Of a stretch of DNA of 64,000 bases, positions 49,206 through 62,300 are shown piece by piece. The translations under genes and the position numbers were made by a program. Source of the stretch: Lateolabrax maculatus (taxonomy: Eukaryota; Chordata; Actinopteri; Acropomatiformes; Lateolabracidae); assembly GCA_031216445.1 (NCBI GenBank), contig CM062213.1:4292001-4356000 (forward strand), written 5' to 3'. Every line of letters starts with the position of its first letter. Position 1 is the first letter of the stretch. The notes under the pieces were generated by a model that searched no databases, was not told where the DNA came from, and saw nothing but the letters and a program-made list of their open reading frames with translations.

Positions 49206-51354
49206 CTTGAAAATAACTGAGGCTCTCACTCAGAATGTACAGGGCTTACTCTCAATGCACTGAAGCACAGTAGCATCTTTCTGGTTTCATATGACCTGGG
49301 TCTTTTTTGTCGTAGTTTTGTCCATGATTTCTATGGTAATAATGTGTTTCTGTGACTGTCTTACTTGGTTGTAATGATGTCACTGTGATCTTGGCAATTA
49401 CTTTGATGAGTACAATGTAATGAGCGATAGAAATGTTGGCCAAAGCTTTGTGTCACATTTTATGATATGATTTGTAAAAATTAAATAAATAAAAAAACAA
49501 ACACACCATCTGCCTCTGTCTGCAGATTTGTGGTCCTGTGTGTGTCGTTCTGCACCATCCAGACAGTGTCTCTTCATTTGTTGAGGTATAGTTGTCATGC
49601 TTCCCTGTGATTGGCACAGCTGTTTCAGAGCGATGGGACCAGTGATGACTGGCTGAGTGTATAATCACCACAACCTCCCATTCACACTGCCCATTTGCAC
49701 TCTGCGCTGGTGCACATACATAAACCAAAAGATGACACCCACACAGTCTGTGCGCCCATGAGATGGGCACTGCAAACAAAGTACAGTTGACCTGATGATG
49801 GTGCCACATGAAAAGTTAAGGGGTCACCAAAGTGATAACAATTCATCCTGTGTGGACAATGAACGTCTATTAAACATTCATGGCAACCCATCCAAAAGAT
49901 ATTTCAGGTGACATTGTGATCTGCTAACATGGCTAAAAGCACCAACATTTGGTGGTTAGAGCTATTTAAATGATTATTTAGATGGTGATTTTCTCTTTTT
50001 CATATTGTTAAATGAGCTGGAAAAATATGGAATCCTTATTAAATAAAGATATTGGAAACTGGTACATGGGTCAATTTGTCACTATCTTTTTTTAATATAT
50101 TTGATAGACTTTACATTTAATCAATAAAGTGATTTATTAGTCAATCCTTAAAATACTGAGTAGATCTAAAATGAAACTAATCCTCAGTTGCAGCCCTATG
50201 AGAGCGGCAGATGAAAAGGATGAAAAGAGACGGGGGAACAGGAAGTCGGATAAAAAGACAGATGGAACAGGTTGCCAGCCAGCCAGCTCGCCATACTGTT
50301 GTGTCTCCTCATATAATTCATCACAAGGCACATCCCTTTTTTCTCCTTTCTTCATCAACACTAGGTCTCTCACTGACCTTGTCACAGCATTTAACTAAAA
50401 CTTTTCTGAGAGGACACTGTTTTAAAAAAACTTTTCTACTGTGTTTATTTGCTTCTCTTCTATGGAGGACAAACAGGACCGTGAATATGGGTCAGCCCTG
50501 CTGGAATACCTGAAGACTTTCAATCGCAAAACTATTGATGCACAATCTGGCTGCAAAGAAGGGCCCCTGAAAAACTCTTTAATCAATATCACTACCTCAG
50601 ATCAAAACTATTAGATTTTTTCTCACTGATACACTTAAATGGAAGAGGCTTAAGCTTACTGAAACACTGACATAATGAGGAGAGCCAACAGGGAGGCATG
50701 AAAAACCCTTAAATTTGCCATCATCAAATCACTTGTCAAATCTGTCCTCAAACACATTATTCTTTTCATGCACTTTAGGAACACTGCAGCCTTAAAAATG
50801 TCACAAAGTTTTTCCATGAAAGCGCACACACATCACTTGAAAGACACATAAGAAAGTTAACCACAAGGAAATTTCTCAACCGAGTCAAGCAAGGCTTCAA
50901 ACTATTGAGCAGTGCATACAGTATGCTGTACTGTACTGCAAAAGGCATTCATAACTGTCACATATGTCTCAGTGTAGGTCTTGCATCAGCCACGCTACCA
51001 GAAGTAATTCAATCATGTGCGCTTTACTTTGCGGTGTCTCTGAGCAAAAGCTCTGTTAAATCAGAAGGCCTTGTCATATCATAAGGCATTCTCCATTATG
51101 TTGGAAGGCATATGGATGAACCAATTAAGAACGCTCTGTTCTTGGCCACTAAGTGCCAGCTCCCAGCTGAGGGCCACTGACTACACTGGACAGGTAATGA
51201 GCTGAGGAGGCGACGTAGGTAGTACAGTATGCTGCTACAGGGCACGCCCCCCCGTAAGACCTCCATACTAGAGATGTGTTCCTTCAACGCGTACAGCAGC
51301 ATGCAGGAAGGTGTATCGCGCTGCCCCCACAGCAAAGCACTGTTCACTCAGTGT

Positions 51355-52045
51355 TAATGAATCAATCAATTTCTACGAGATAAATCACAGTGAACGCCTC
51401 GCAACGGCCGACTGTCACCATGATGAATTCCTTCATTTCATGTAATAAGCTGGCTGGGAAGTGATTTATCCCTGGTGCGCAGGCGGCTATATACAGCAGT
51501 GGACAGAGGCGAGACACAAAATGAAGCGTAATATGTCATTGAAATATTTCTCATGCAGTCAGTGAATAAGGTTGAGCCGCAGGACGGACACTTAAGTCCA
51601 AAATCCAGTCGATATCAAAAGATTTCACTCCATCTCTGGTTGAAGCAGCCAGTTGGGATATTCGTTTGAACGGCTGGTTTTGTGCTGCGCTAAGGTTTCC
51701 CTGAGCTGCTGAGGGCCGAAACACATTTCCTGACATCACCTTATAGCTTGCTGACATTTGGCTTGAATTATGCACTGAGCCTTTTCAAGACTCCTGTTCT
51801 CTCCGCTCCTTATGTTACAGAATGCGAGCAAGATAAGTGGAAGAAAGAACTACATTTAATGCTATTGATCGCCTTTCCTCTGCCCCCGTTCAGGGCCAAG
51901 ATTAAGAGCTGTTGTGATTTTTTTAAATGCACACCTCCTCTCCGGCTAAGTAGGAGACACTGCGTGCTAATCAATTTAAACCACTGCTGAGCTCAAAGCA
52001 TCACGCATAATAATCCCCTCCCAGTTTGTGTAAAGGGATTGACGT
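51355..52045. promoter_or_regulatory. Candidate conserved non-coding region
   Basis: Two complex stretches look enhancer-like: 51355-51500 (AATGAATCAATCAATTTC, GATAAATCAC, GTAATAAGC, GGCTATATACAGC) and 51880-52020 (GCTAATCAATTTAAACCAC, GCATAATAATCCCC). No repeats. A 153-codon minus-strand frame begins at the right side but has no domain. Confidence 0.25.
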
Positions 52046-52959
52046 GTGTTATGGTTTGTGTGCTGATCCCAGTTAAGTGATGCTATTACTAGACTGACGT
52101 CCATCTGCCACTTGACCCACAAAACTTTAAAAAATACTACATTAATAGCAGAGCAGATAGAACATACCAGTGAGTATCCGTATCCTTTCCACTTAAATAG
52201 ATGGTTTGATAGCCTCACCCTGTCAACTGATCCTTTTTCTACAGTATTTATTTTGTATACACTGAAGTGATCGCTGCAAAACTTAACTGGGGCAATCACA
52301 TTTTGAAAAAGAAGACATTTTAGAATAAAAAAGGAGGCAATAGAAGGGAAATTAAATGCATTAAAGTGGATTTCAGTGAGCCCTATCAAATTAATGGATA
52401 ATTCTGTATGAATAAAAATGCTTACATCCATAATCATTAATCATATTATATTAACACTGCTACAAGATTTATACTGACGAAACTCCATTGATGACTCCAT
52501 TTGTTCAAATGAAAAAAGGCTCTGGGCATTTTTCTCTCTGTTCCACATATCAAAATATCATCCACTTTAATTTAGGACTTATTATGAATCTATAATAGTG
52601 AAAGTAATAATAGTATTTCACAGTTTTCTGCAGTGAGATAATTGGAACTGAGACATTAGGTAGCAAGTGGTCAGTAAATGAAAATAATATTACTTGGTGA
52701 GCACTTTCAAAAGATGGTCAGGAAGCTTTCCTTGACTAATCCGTTTCAATTAAGCTGCTATGCAGGGGCCCTTTGTACGCATGTCTACCAGATGAGAGCT
52801 TGTGAAAATATCCATGGTGTAGTCTTAACTGTTTGTCCACATGTTACCAAAAATAGCATGTTTTAAAAAGATATCTCTTTCGTAAAAGCCAGACACAGTA
52901 ACAACTTTTTTGATTCCTCCTCATCCAAAACTCAAAGTTCACAAATTAAGCTCACTGAA

Positions 52960-53150
52960 TTAGCCCCCAAAGAGCCGTCTGGCCCTCTCCTTCGTCATTA
53001 CCACCACCTTTATGGTGCTATCTGATAATTAATTAAAAATAAATGAGATATTCCCTGAACTTATGGGCTGTAGAAATCGAAAGGTGATGTAGGAGGCGCT
53101 GCTTTAACGACTTAGGCAGGGTGATAATTAAGAAGCTGTCACCGTTTGTT
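52960..53150. promoter_or_regulatory. Candidate conserved non-coding element
   Basis: GATAATTAATTAAAAATAAA, GAAATCGAAAGG, GGAGGCGCTGCTTTAACG and GGTGATAATTAAGAAG in about 190 bp of repeat-free sequence. Confidence 0.3.
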
Positions 53151-53229
53151 ACCTTTTCATTGTATGTGTGTGTGAGTGTGTGTTTGACTGGGCACGTCTG
53201 CGTGTGTGAGCATGTGTGTGTGACTACAT

Positions 53230-53400
53230 CCGAGCACCCTTATCTCTTAATATGCGTCTGAGGTCTCATTTGAGTTCAAAAGTCACCATTTAATTATACC
53301 GCGGCAAATACTTAATTTTCAATTATGATGGCACTGGGGATCTCACCTTGGAAAAGGACGACTCAGAGACAGGCGGACGGGGCCCCTCGTAACCTTTTCA
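53230..53400. promoter_or_regulatory. Candidate conserved non-coding element
   Basis: CTTAATATGCGTC, CATTTAATTATACCGCGG, ACTTAATTTTCAATTATG and GGGATCTCACC. Dense ATTA cores beside a CCGCGG. It is separated from the preceding candidate by a TG-rich stretch (53162-53222). Confidence 0.3.
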
Positions 53401-53854
53401 GAGATGGTTTTTATTTATTTTTTTAAACAATGGAGTTTGTCAGTGTGGTTGATTTGCATGGGCCTATGGCATAATGAAGGTCTCATGTTGCTGACCCTTT
53501 TTAATTCTAACTTAGGGGTCATGTTGCAGGGATGAGCTCTGGCTGCAAAAGAAATCGGTCTTTCACTGGGGCAATTAGTGCTCATACAGATACACACAAA
53601 TGCTTGCTTGCACACAAGGAACATTTATGCCTGTTTTTAGGTAAGACTAAGTCACATGTGACAAAATAAACAAATAATTTTGAGCAAGAAATGCTGACAC
53701 ACAGTGTAAAAGAAACAGGGTCATGACACAGTTGGGGCGACTATTGTTTGAGCCATTATTCAAAACATAATTTTCGCTATGGGAGATCACCTGCAGTGGG
53801 GAAACTGCTATTCAATTATATTGTCCCATGTTTGAATTGAAGTGAAAGAAATAC

Positions 53855-54110
53855 TTTGAATGTCGGCTCAGTTCGGAGGCGCTGAACCACATTAGCAGAA
53901 ACATTAATGTCCAAAAAGCTGAAAGGGGCAGTTTATCTTGAGGGTTTGACTTCAATACAGAGCCGAGGAGTTTAGAAAATTTCTCTAGCAGAAATTAGGA
54001 TAGCATTATGCAAAATTGCACATTCTATGTTGCCTAAAATCTTCTCAGAATGGCAGTCAATGGACAGCACTCAGCAGGATGCTTTCCTCCGAGCAGTTGG
54101 CGTCTCTGAG
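53855..54110. promoter_or_regulatory. Candidate conserved non-coding element
   Basis: CGGAGGCGCTGAACC, AAACATTAATGTCC, GCATTATGCAAAATTGCAC (octamer- or C/EBP-like) and CAGAAATTAGG, within otherwise non-repetitive sequence. Confidence 0.28.
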
Positions 54111-55080
54111 CCCAGGCAGTGGGACAGTCTCACAACACAATGAGTGATGAAATGGCTCCCGAACCAAGCTCACTGCCTCGTTCCCTTTCCCTCTTCCTCC
54201 CTGTCTGTTTCGCTCTCACTCGCTCTCTCTCCTGAATACTCCACTTAAACTGAAAGCTTCCCTTGTTCTCAGCGGATGCAGGTTGAAAGACATTTCTTTT
54301 TTCTTCATCTCAGTGAGAAAATGAGCCTGCTTCTGGCATTGGTAGGAACAAGGCTTTTACAGCTTTCTTCTATTGAGAGCAGGTACAGTATGTGAGTGCA
54401 AGTTCTCAACATTTCCATTTTGCCACACATAAAGATGCCCCCACTGCACTCTTTTCCCAGCTTTAGTACCACCACCAAACACTGTCACCTATCATGCTCA
54501 ACTGTTACCGTCAAAGAAAGAGGAAAATAAAGAAAAATAAATGAATAAAGGAGTCAGGGTGGAAAGAGCAGAAGGATAAGGAAACTTTTTTACTGTTGAA
54601 TGCAATTTCCTCTGCTCTGTTTGTTCGATTCAAATGCTGCTCATTTATCAGGCAAAACTACCTGCCAAACAGGAGAGAAAATACACAATAACTAAATCCC
54701 CACAGAGTTACAGAGAGAGAGGAGGAGGAAGTTAGAAAGGAAGGCAGCAACCAGCCCCAATTCCACTGGCTGACTCACTTTTGTCATAAATGGACGCCGT
54801 CTGCTTCTCTCTCTTCCTCTTGCCTCTTTCAATGACACCTACACTTCAACACCTACACTCATTCTAAGGTGACATCCGCCTGTATCATGAATGCAACCTG
54901 CATGGAAAATAGCAACGGCCTATGATGCTGACTAAGTACATTCGGGCTCTGAAAATAAGTCAACACAAGGTGGGTGCATTTATTTATGACATATACTGTA
55001 TATGAGAAAACATGCATATTAATGATTGTGTTGGGTAAAAATAATACAGTACATGGCAGTTCATTTGTTATTTAACAGCC

Positions 55081-56170
55081 TTAAAGGATAAGTTTAGATA
55101 TTTTCAAAGCTTAAAACAATTTTCTCAAGTCATATGTATGTTAAAAAATGTATAGTTGCCGTAATCATCCCTCCCTTCCTAATGCAACTACACTGTAAAC
55201 ATGACCGTAGCCAGATTTTAGAAATACGTCAAACATACCCCCTTGCAACCCCATTTCCCTAAAAAATGTTTGACTTTATACCAGAAAAACTACAAATATT
55301 TTCTAAAATATATTGATTCGTTTAACTGTTCAGTTAATATTTTCGGAAAATTTAATGTCCCTACATGATGTTAGTGTTTTACTTTCGGGTTTATAAAACA
55401 ACTTTTTTGGTCACAGCAGGTAGCTTTTTTTTTTTGTAGAAAAGCTCTAAAAACCTCCTTTACGCTACCTGTGCAGCACCAAACCATCATAAGCCATTCA
55501 AAAGCCACATATTTTCCTTCAGGAGTTAAAGGTAAAAGGACAGTGAATATTGAACTTACAGGTGGCCAGAAACACGACTCCAAATAAATGCTAGTGTTGC
55601 TCTGTTTCTGCTGGATTTGTCCCACATGACTGCAATGTCCACAGTTCAACTCCCACCTGAGGAACTTTGCATGTTGTCCCTCTTTCTGTCCCCACATCTC
55701 CTTTCAGCATCTCTACTTTAATTGTCAAATAAAGGCAAAAATACCAAACGGTAATAAAAACAAAACAAAACAAAGAAATACGTCAGTATTGTATTTATAG
55801 CTTGTTTCCGCTGCTCTCAAGTGGCCAAGAAAAACAGTTATTGTAGGTTTAAATGCAACAACTTTACAGAAAAAAAATACAGAGGAGACATGACTTCAGT
55901 GTTCTTAGAGGTAGCTCCTGATCCTCCTGAAGAAATAATTTACAAAGTCTAGTTGTGTGCAGGTTATTACGAATGCTGCAAGGAAACCCTGAACCCCCTG
56001 AATTTGGTGCTAAAAAGACAGTAACTTTGGAAGATATTAGGTTAGATTAGGGAGCGATCACTGCATGGCCAGTATGGACAAGAGGAATGATTACAGAATC
56101 CAATTACTCCTTCAACGTACAGGACATGTGGTAAGTGAGTGTATTAAGAGACTTCCAACTTATCCCTCCA
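55081..56170. mobile_element. Palindromic non-autonomous DNA transposon, with insertion
   Basis: The left end begins TTAAAGGATAAGTT (55081-55094). The right end contains AACTTATCC (56157-56165), the reverse complement of GGATAAGTT, near 56170. An inner inverted pair agrees: GTAATCATCCC at 55161-55171 against GGAATGATTAC at 56084-56094. Inner text such as GAATTTGGTGCTAAAAAGAC (56000) and TGGCCAGTATGGAC (56067) matches, from memory, a common long palindromic teleost MITE family. There is no transposase. The exact ends and target duplication are not resolved. Confidence 0.6.
55616..55750 (+). mobile_element. Probable tRNA-derived SINE fragment nested in the palindromic element
   Basis: A B-box-like GTTCAACTCCC (55645-55655) is followed by CTTTGCATGTTGTCCCTCTT, a C/T-rich stretch, and TGTCAAATAAAGGCAAAAAT (55724-55743). 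This order (RGTTCRANYCC, CTGCATGTC, C/T-rich, AATAAAGGCAAAAAT) is that of an abundant teleost SINE family. The 5' end and A box are unclear, and the insertion duplication was not found. Confidence 0.5.
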
Positions 56171-56914
56171 CGTTTGAGTGAATTTTACGAGCACCAACAC
56201 TATTTTTACATCGTCCTTTCCCTCAGTTTTGATAGAAGCTGTGCACCAGCTCTCATTTGGAACACATTTTCATTGGAAGGAGGAACTCAGCTGCATACAC
56301 CAGCTGGCACTTTACCAAACGGTTTCAAGTATGTACAATACAACCCCTGTTTTGCTTCAGTTTGTTCAAAATGTTTTTTTTAAGCCAAACAATTTGAAGA
56401 ATGTGTGTTTTTTTTATCTATGGCAATTGCCTGTGCATGTGTGTGACTGTAACTAATTTCCTTTTTCTGTGTTCACATGTTCACCTTCTTTATTGGCATA
56501 GGAGACCTTGAGGCTCTGCCTTTTCTCCAGCACTGGGGAGCCTTTAGACAACCAAACAGCACCCGGGCAGCATGCTAAAATATGTGGCAGCTGTCTGTGA
56601 TAGCTCAAAACTGTAGAAAGGGAGCAAGGGAGAGAGGAAAGGATTGCAGTGAGTTGTAGGCTACTGCTCACCACTTACTGAAAGTATCTCCATGCATCCA
56701 CTGAGGTTTCTATGTACACTGTACATTTTTCCTGTGTGAAGCTCCTTCCTACTTATGCGAGGAAACCCGCAGGGGTGTGAAATTTAAAGAGGTAGGGGGT
56801 CTGACAGGGTCTCAATTGGATTGCAAATTGAAATGCACAATTTAATATAACCAAAGCAAATAGTTGGATTCCAACTGCAAGGGAGAAAAGCAGGGAAGAT
56901 GACAGGGAAAAGAT

Positions 56915-56929
56915 GGGGGGGGGGGGGGG
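56915..56929. repeat. Poly-G tract (15 G)
   Basis: Fifteen consecutive G on the plus strand, which is poly-C on the tafa1-transcribed strand. Confidence 0.95.
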
Positions 56930-58413
56930 TCTTGTTATGTAGCCTATGGTTCCCATAGAGGTTTATCGCTGGGTGGTCAGAGCATCCAGGGGTGCTCCCT
57001 TTTTCTCCCGTTAGTGTTTTAATTAGAGATTCAACAGCTCAGCCAAGGATACATGGTAGGGCGGGAGAAGGGCCGATGTGGTATGAGATACAGGTTACTG
57101 AGCACAGGAATTCTTTGTGCTTGTTCTTGGGGCACAAATTGCAAGGCCTTGTTTGTACTGGATTAATCAGCAATTGTCCTACAATTGAGAGCCAGAATAT
57201 TTATTCTGCAGACAAGCTGATAGCACTAATGATGATAATAATAACAACAATAACAACAGTTGAGTCTCTTGGGAAAGCCTTTTCTGTGGGCATTTCTTCA
57301 ATAATTACATGATGCATACCCATAATTCAGCACTAATGTGTTTAGAAAAATAGCGGGGGCTGAGAGGTAGGTTACACAACCGAGGGAGGCTGAAGTCTGA
57401 AAATAAACCAAGCAGAGCTAACATGAGGCTGCACTACTATATGGCTCTGTGTATTTAAGAGATAAACCAGCTGAAAGGCAAAAATAATAATCCCACTGAG
57501 ACATGGGTGGTCCCAGAAAATGCAAATGATGTTGTTAGTTCGTGTGGATCCCATGTGCCCGAGACCCCCATACCACCCCTGAGGTGAGCCCAAATTGCTT
57601 TGACAAGAGCACTTGTTTTTATCTCATGCTTGGCTTCTTCAGGCTTGTGATTGATGCAGGCCTCTCCGAAGCAGCAGCACTCATTGTTTTTAAGACCACA
57701 TACCTGAGTTATGAATGTTTCATTCAGGAGACTAAATATGAACTGGCCGGGTGAGAGCCTCCCCAAGAGCACTGAGGAACGGAAGACTCATGCATGCTAA
57801 TAAAGGCCTTAGAGAGGCTGGAAGAGAGAAAGAGGGTAAAGATAAAACAGGCAGCCACCATATCATCAATTCTTTGGCTTCCGTATTTCCTTCAACCTCT
57901 TTCTTCTGTATGCTTCTACCCTCCCTGTCAATCACTCTCAATTCTTGTTACCAGCGACACAAATTTTACAATAAGCTTCCAAAACCAGAGAAACCACATG
58001 AAGACTTTTGACAAAGGCAGCACAGCAACAGATCCATCTTGTTGACTTGGGAATAGTTTCTTGCTGCAGTGACACGCTGGCCTGTCGTATCTGAATTCGG
58101 GCAAGATTTATCAATAAAACACGCTGCAGAGGTGGCTGACAAGTCTCGCTGTGTCCCACTGTGCGGTCTGCACAGGAGAGGTCTTGATCTGACCCCCCGC
58201 TGAGGTGAGAAGGAAGGCCCGACATACTCCATGTTCGGAGTACGGAGTGGAAAAGATTGAAAAAGCAGTCATCCATGTGCCAAGAAATGTCACATCTGCA
58301 GCGAAATAGTGATAGCGATACGTGTTTGGTACAAGAGATGACATCAATGTAGATACTGTATGACGTGCGTTAGGTGTGATTTGAAAAAAAATTCTGTTTG
58401 ACTCCCTAACACA

Positions 58414-58415
<2 letters not shown>

Positions 58416-58451
<36 letters not shown>
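58416..58451. repeat. (CA)18 microsatellite
   Basis: 36 bp of uninterrupted CA. Confidence 0.96.
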
Positions 58452-58453
<2 letters not shown>

Positions 58454-58765
58454 TCCTCACCTAAACTCAATGTGACTCACTGGCGTCAAGTCCCATCCAT
58501 GCTGAATAGTTCTTCTCACCATGAGCAGATTATGATTTGTGGTGAACTGAGGCACACTAGCTGCTTAATGGAGCTGAACAGGATGGAGGAGTCTCATTCT
58601 CATCTGCCAGTAAGAGACATACGCATACACAGAGGGACTGATTGAAAGAAAGGGAACACAGAGAGTGAAACAGAGAGAGAGAGGATAGGAGGGGGAGACC
58701 CACCGGGATGTGTCAAATGTTGCATGAATCACTAAATGCTTCCTGCTCTAATTGGCTCTATTGAG

Positions 58766-59337
58766 CCACGGTGGAAGAAGAACTCAGATCTCTTACATAA
58801 GTAAAAGTTGCAGTACCACAGTGTAGAAATAGTGTTTACAAGAATTCAAAATTCTACTTACTTTAAGTAAAAGTACAAAAATATCAGCATCAATATCTCA
58901 TAATGCAGAGTGGCCCATTTCAGAAGAAATGTATATTATATTATTGGATTATAATTATTGATTATGCATTATCCATTATGAATTAATGTTGCAGCTGATA
59001 AAGGAGGAGCTGATTTGAATTTTTTTCATATACTGTGGGATAACTTGTAAATTTGTCCCCTGGGATCAATAAAGTCTTATCTTCTCTTAATCTATGATAA
59101 TACATCATAATTTATTTGTTTATTATTTTGTATTATTAATCCCAATCTGCAAAGTAACAAGTAATTTAATTTATCAAATAAATGTAGTGGAGTAAAAAGT
59201 ATATGATATTTGCCTTTGCCTTGCCTTTACCTATTGCAGTGGTGTAGAAGTAAAATGGAAATACTCAAGTAAAGTACTTCAAAACTGTACTGGAGACCGG
59301 TACTTGAGTAAATGTACTTAGTTACTTTCCACCACTG
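58766..59337. mobile_element. Non-autonomous hAT transposon with 8-bp target duplication
   Basis: A 572-bp element flanked by perfect 8-bp direct repeats CTATTGAG at 58758-58765 and 59338-59345. The right end (TTCCACCACTG) is the inverse of the consensus CAGTGGTGGAA; the left end has decayed to CCACGGTGGAA. Inner segments AAGTAAAAGTTGCAGTACCA, CTTTAAGTAAAAGTACAAAA, GTAGTGGAGTAAAAAGTA and GAGTAAATGTACTTAGTTAC are characteristic of a very common teleost hAT MITE family. No transposase is encoded. Confidence 0.93.
59040..59094 (+). mobile_element. LINE 3'-tail insertion nested in the hAT element
   Basis: TTTGTCCCCTGGGATCAATA followed by AAGTCTTATCTTCTCTTA interrupts the hAT text between TATACTGTGGGATA and ATCTATGATAATACATCATA, which in the uninterrupted family lie close together. 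The form (CCCCTGGGATCAATAAAG plus a TCTTA-type tail) is a typical 5'-truncated teleost LINE or SINE 3' end. It inserted after the hAT element. The edges are approximate. Confidence 0.55.
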
Positions 59338-62300
59338 CTATTGAGTGCATCAGCATCCCATGTGGTGTCGGCCAAATGCCTCCCATTGTATGAATGTGTC
59401 TCACATCCAAAAACTCAAAGTGATGGGGATCAAAGGATTGCCACTGTGCGTACAGTGAGTCATGAAGTGATATTGTCAGCTCCACTAAGGCTCAGATCCT
59501 TGTATGCAAACGTATGGTGGAGCTCAGGGCTACTGTGCGAGGGATCTCCAATGTTTTATTCCAACAGTTGAAAGGCTGACATCAGTGTTGAACAGACATT
59601 CAAAGTGAATACGAAAGGCCCATTGTATAGAAAGAGCAAATTTCAACAGTCTGCATTCATTTTCATGCTAAAACACTAAAGTATTCATGACAAAAACACA
59701 GACAAGCACACATTAAACCATACACTCACTATATTGTATGTACAGACACCATAGAAAAAAAACACTCATAAGGACACTACCAAAAGGTGAATTGGAGCAG
59801 AAAAAATAGTTCAGGTTTAACTGTTCTGACTAATGGCTTTCAGTGTCTTACATCACCATTACATCATTTCTACCAAACACTTAAGTATTCATGGATTCTT
59901 CAATCCCTACATTGTTGAAGTAGCCATAATCTTCCTGCTGTGTGTGCAACAATTGAAAGCGACAGAACGAAAATGCAAAAACACTCTGCATGTAACTCAA
60001 AGATTAATATTTTATGGAACATGGGATATAAGAAAAATGACAGCATCTATGATACATTGTAATCGAACAGCATCATTAGGCATACATGCATTCATCATTT
60101 GTATAATATATTCATGAATATACTACAAACATCATATTCAATGATTTTTGCAAGAATGGTCTTTGTCCTGGGTTGGACAGTGTTTAGTAATGCACATTTA
60201 AACACTGACAATACAGTGATAAATAATAATTTGCTTCTGCACTCTGACGGCTTGTATTTAATTCTCTCATTTTGTCCTCCTGTTGAGTGCAAGTCTTTTT
60301 GTAAAGGCCGCTGGCCAGAAGCTGGCACAGTTCGCCATGCAGTTGGTGTTTAAGCCTATTCACTGGTCTCACATGGTATTTTTTGTACACAGTACTACAT
60401 GATGCCTACAATATATAATAAAAGCTGAAGCATGCGTGTGCAGTGTGCTTGTTTCCTTAACCCACTGTACAGTAACAATGTGCCATCTTAAACGTGTGTG
60501 TACCTGTGGGCAGGAGCTTATTGCACCGTGTGGGCAGTTGGCGCATAGTGAGTGGCTGTTTTCAAATAAACATGCAGCACGAGCAGCCTTTTCTCCTCTG
60601 CTGGTGGGTAACTACACATCTGGGATGTTGCGTGGTGGTCGTGGACAGGGACGGTGTGTGTGGGTGGAGGGATGGAGGGGGAACTGGAGGTCACCACGAC
60701 CACGTGGACGTGATAGGCAGGCTTATATGCAACTAATGGGCCAAACACACTCTGACAGGCAGTGTGGGCTATATAAGAAACATGCATATGGACTGTAAAA
60801 GCTTAATACACAAGGTCTGTTATCCACTACACACACTACTACTATACTATGGAATTTGTGTAACCAACAAATATGTATGACAGTAGAGAGATTTATACTG
60901 TATAATCTATACTGTATCATTACAGTGAATGAGGGTTGTAGGTCTTTGTTGCATGGCTGCAGATGCGGCCGTGCAGGTGCACAGCCTGTTTTTCTGATGC
61001 TCCGTGCCATGTTTCAGAGGATTGCAGCTTTTTTCCTATTCCCTAAAAAAGAACCAGGACACAGTATTCGTTGCTTTTATAAGGCTACTTGCAACACAAC
61101 AGATAATAGCCAAAAAAATGTACTGTAGTGTCTCACTGTGAATGAGTAAACCTAAAATTTCAGCAAAGTATGAGTCGATTCCCCCCCAATTCACACGTGC
61201 GATGTGCTATCTACAGCAGAAACCAGCTGTGACACATGCATGCTGTAAAGGTACCATATCTATTACATTAAAGAGGAGAAATCCAACAGTATCTTGTAGG
61301 TGTGTATGACTCAAGCAACCAATTGTCACTATCACACAAATTTCAGACAAAATTTGTGCTAACATAATTAACACATTACAGATGATGAGTTATCCCGCTT
61401 TTGTGTTATACAAACTGAATTGCATATATACGAACTGCAAAAAGCAAGCAAACAGAGAAAAATTGTTAATCTGCTTAGAAACTAAGATAAGTGAATTGTG
61501 TCTAGCCTTGTTTTTTTCCTTGTTTTTTTAAAGCCTGTGTTCATTTCCCCCTGCACCCCAGCTGTTGTTGAACCACCCTTGGCTGGGCAGACTGTTCTCA
61601 GGTGAGCAGGTGAGCGGGAGATACGCTTGCTACCCATCTTCTGTTTGGAAGTGTTGTGATGGCTCTGCTGTATGTTTCTTCACATTCCCCAGCCCTCTGC
61701 CAAAATGGCCTGGGGGAGTCAATTTAACAGGTAAGGGTCTGGCTCTTGGGACTGCTTGAGTGCACAGATAACCCACTGACTGACAGACTACACTTCAACC
61801 TACGCAGGGCATGGGTTATTGCAAGAGTGTGTACATACACACACACACAACGCCATATACTGGAAGATATACTGTAGAAAGACATAAGGAGAAAGGACGA
61901 AGGCTGGCAAAAAAAACATCCTTTTCCCTGACGAACCCCAGAAACTGTGGGTAATTCTCAACCCTCTGACTTCTCCCCTTTCTTGTACCTCTTGAGGCTG
62001 CTGAAAATAAACCTAGAGGACACATGGTGTACCATGACCACTCTGTCTTAGCTAAAACTGCCAGGCCTCACCCCAGGAGAGTCCTAACATACTCAGATGT
62101 ACAAAAACTGAGCCCTCCAGGCATTTGGCTCTCCTTTACCTATCTGAAAATCCCTTACCGTTATCACAAGCATCCACCAAAAACAGCAATCCAGGAGATA
62201 AACATTGTAGCTGCGGTAAACACTGCCAAACAACACGTGTGCACAGCAACCCACAGTGACCATGAACCTAAAACTCCATTTAGTCTAACTTTGGTAACTC

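Noticed and set aside
50080..50210. Possible MITE end (AATCCTCAGTTGCAGCCCTA-like text)
   Set aside because: Resembles a common teleost repeat end, but no matching opposite end or target duplication was found.
51976..52437. Longest open frame in the window, 153 codons on the minus strand
   Set aside because: No recognisable domain, signal peptide or splice logic; AT-rich composition and mixed residues typical of chance frames.
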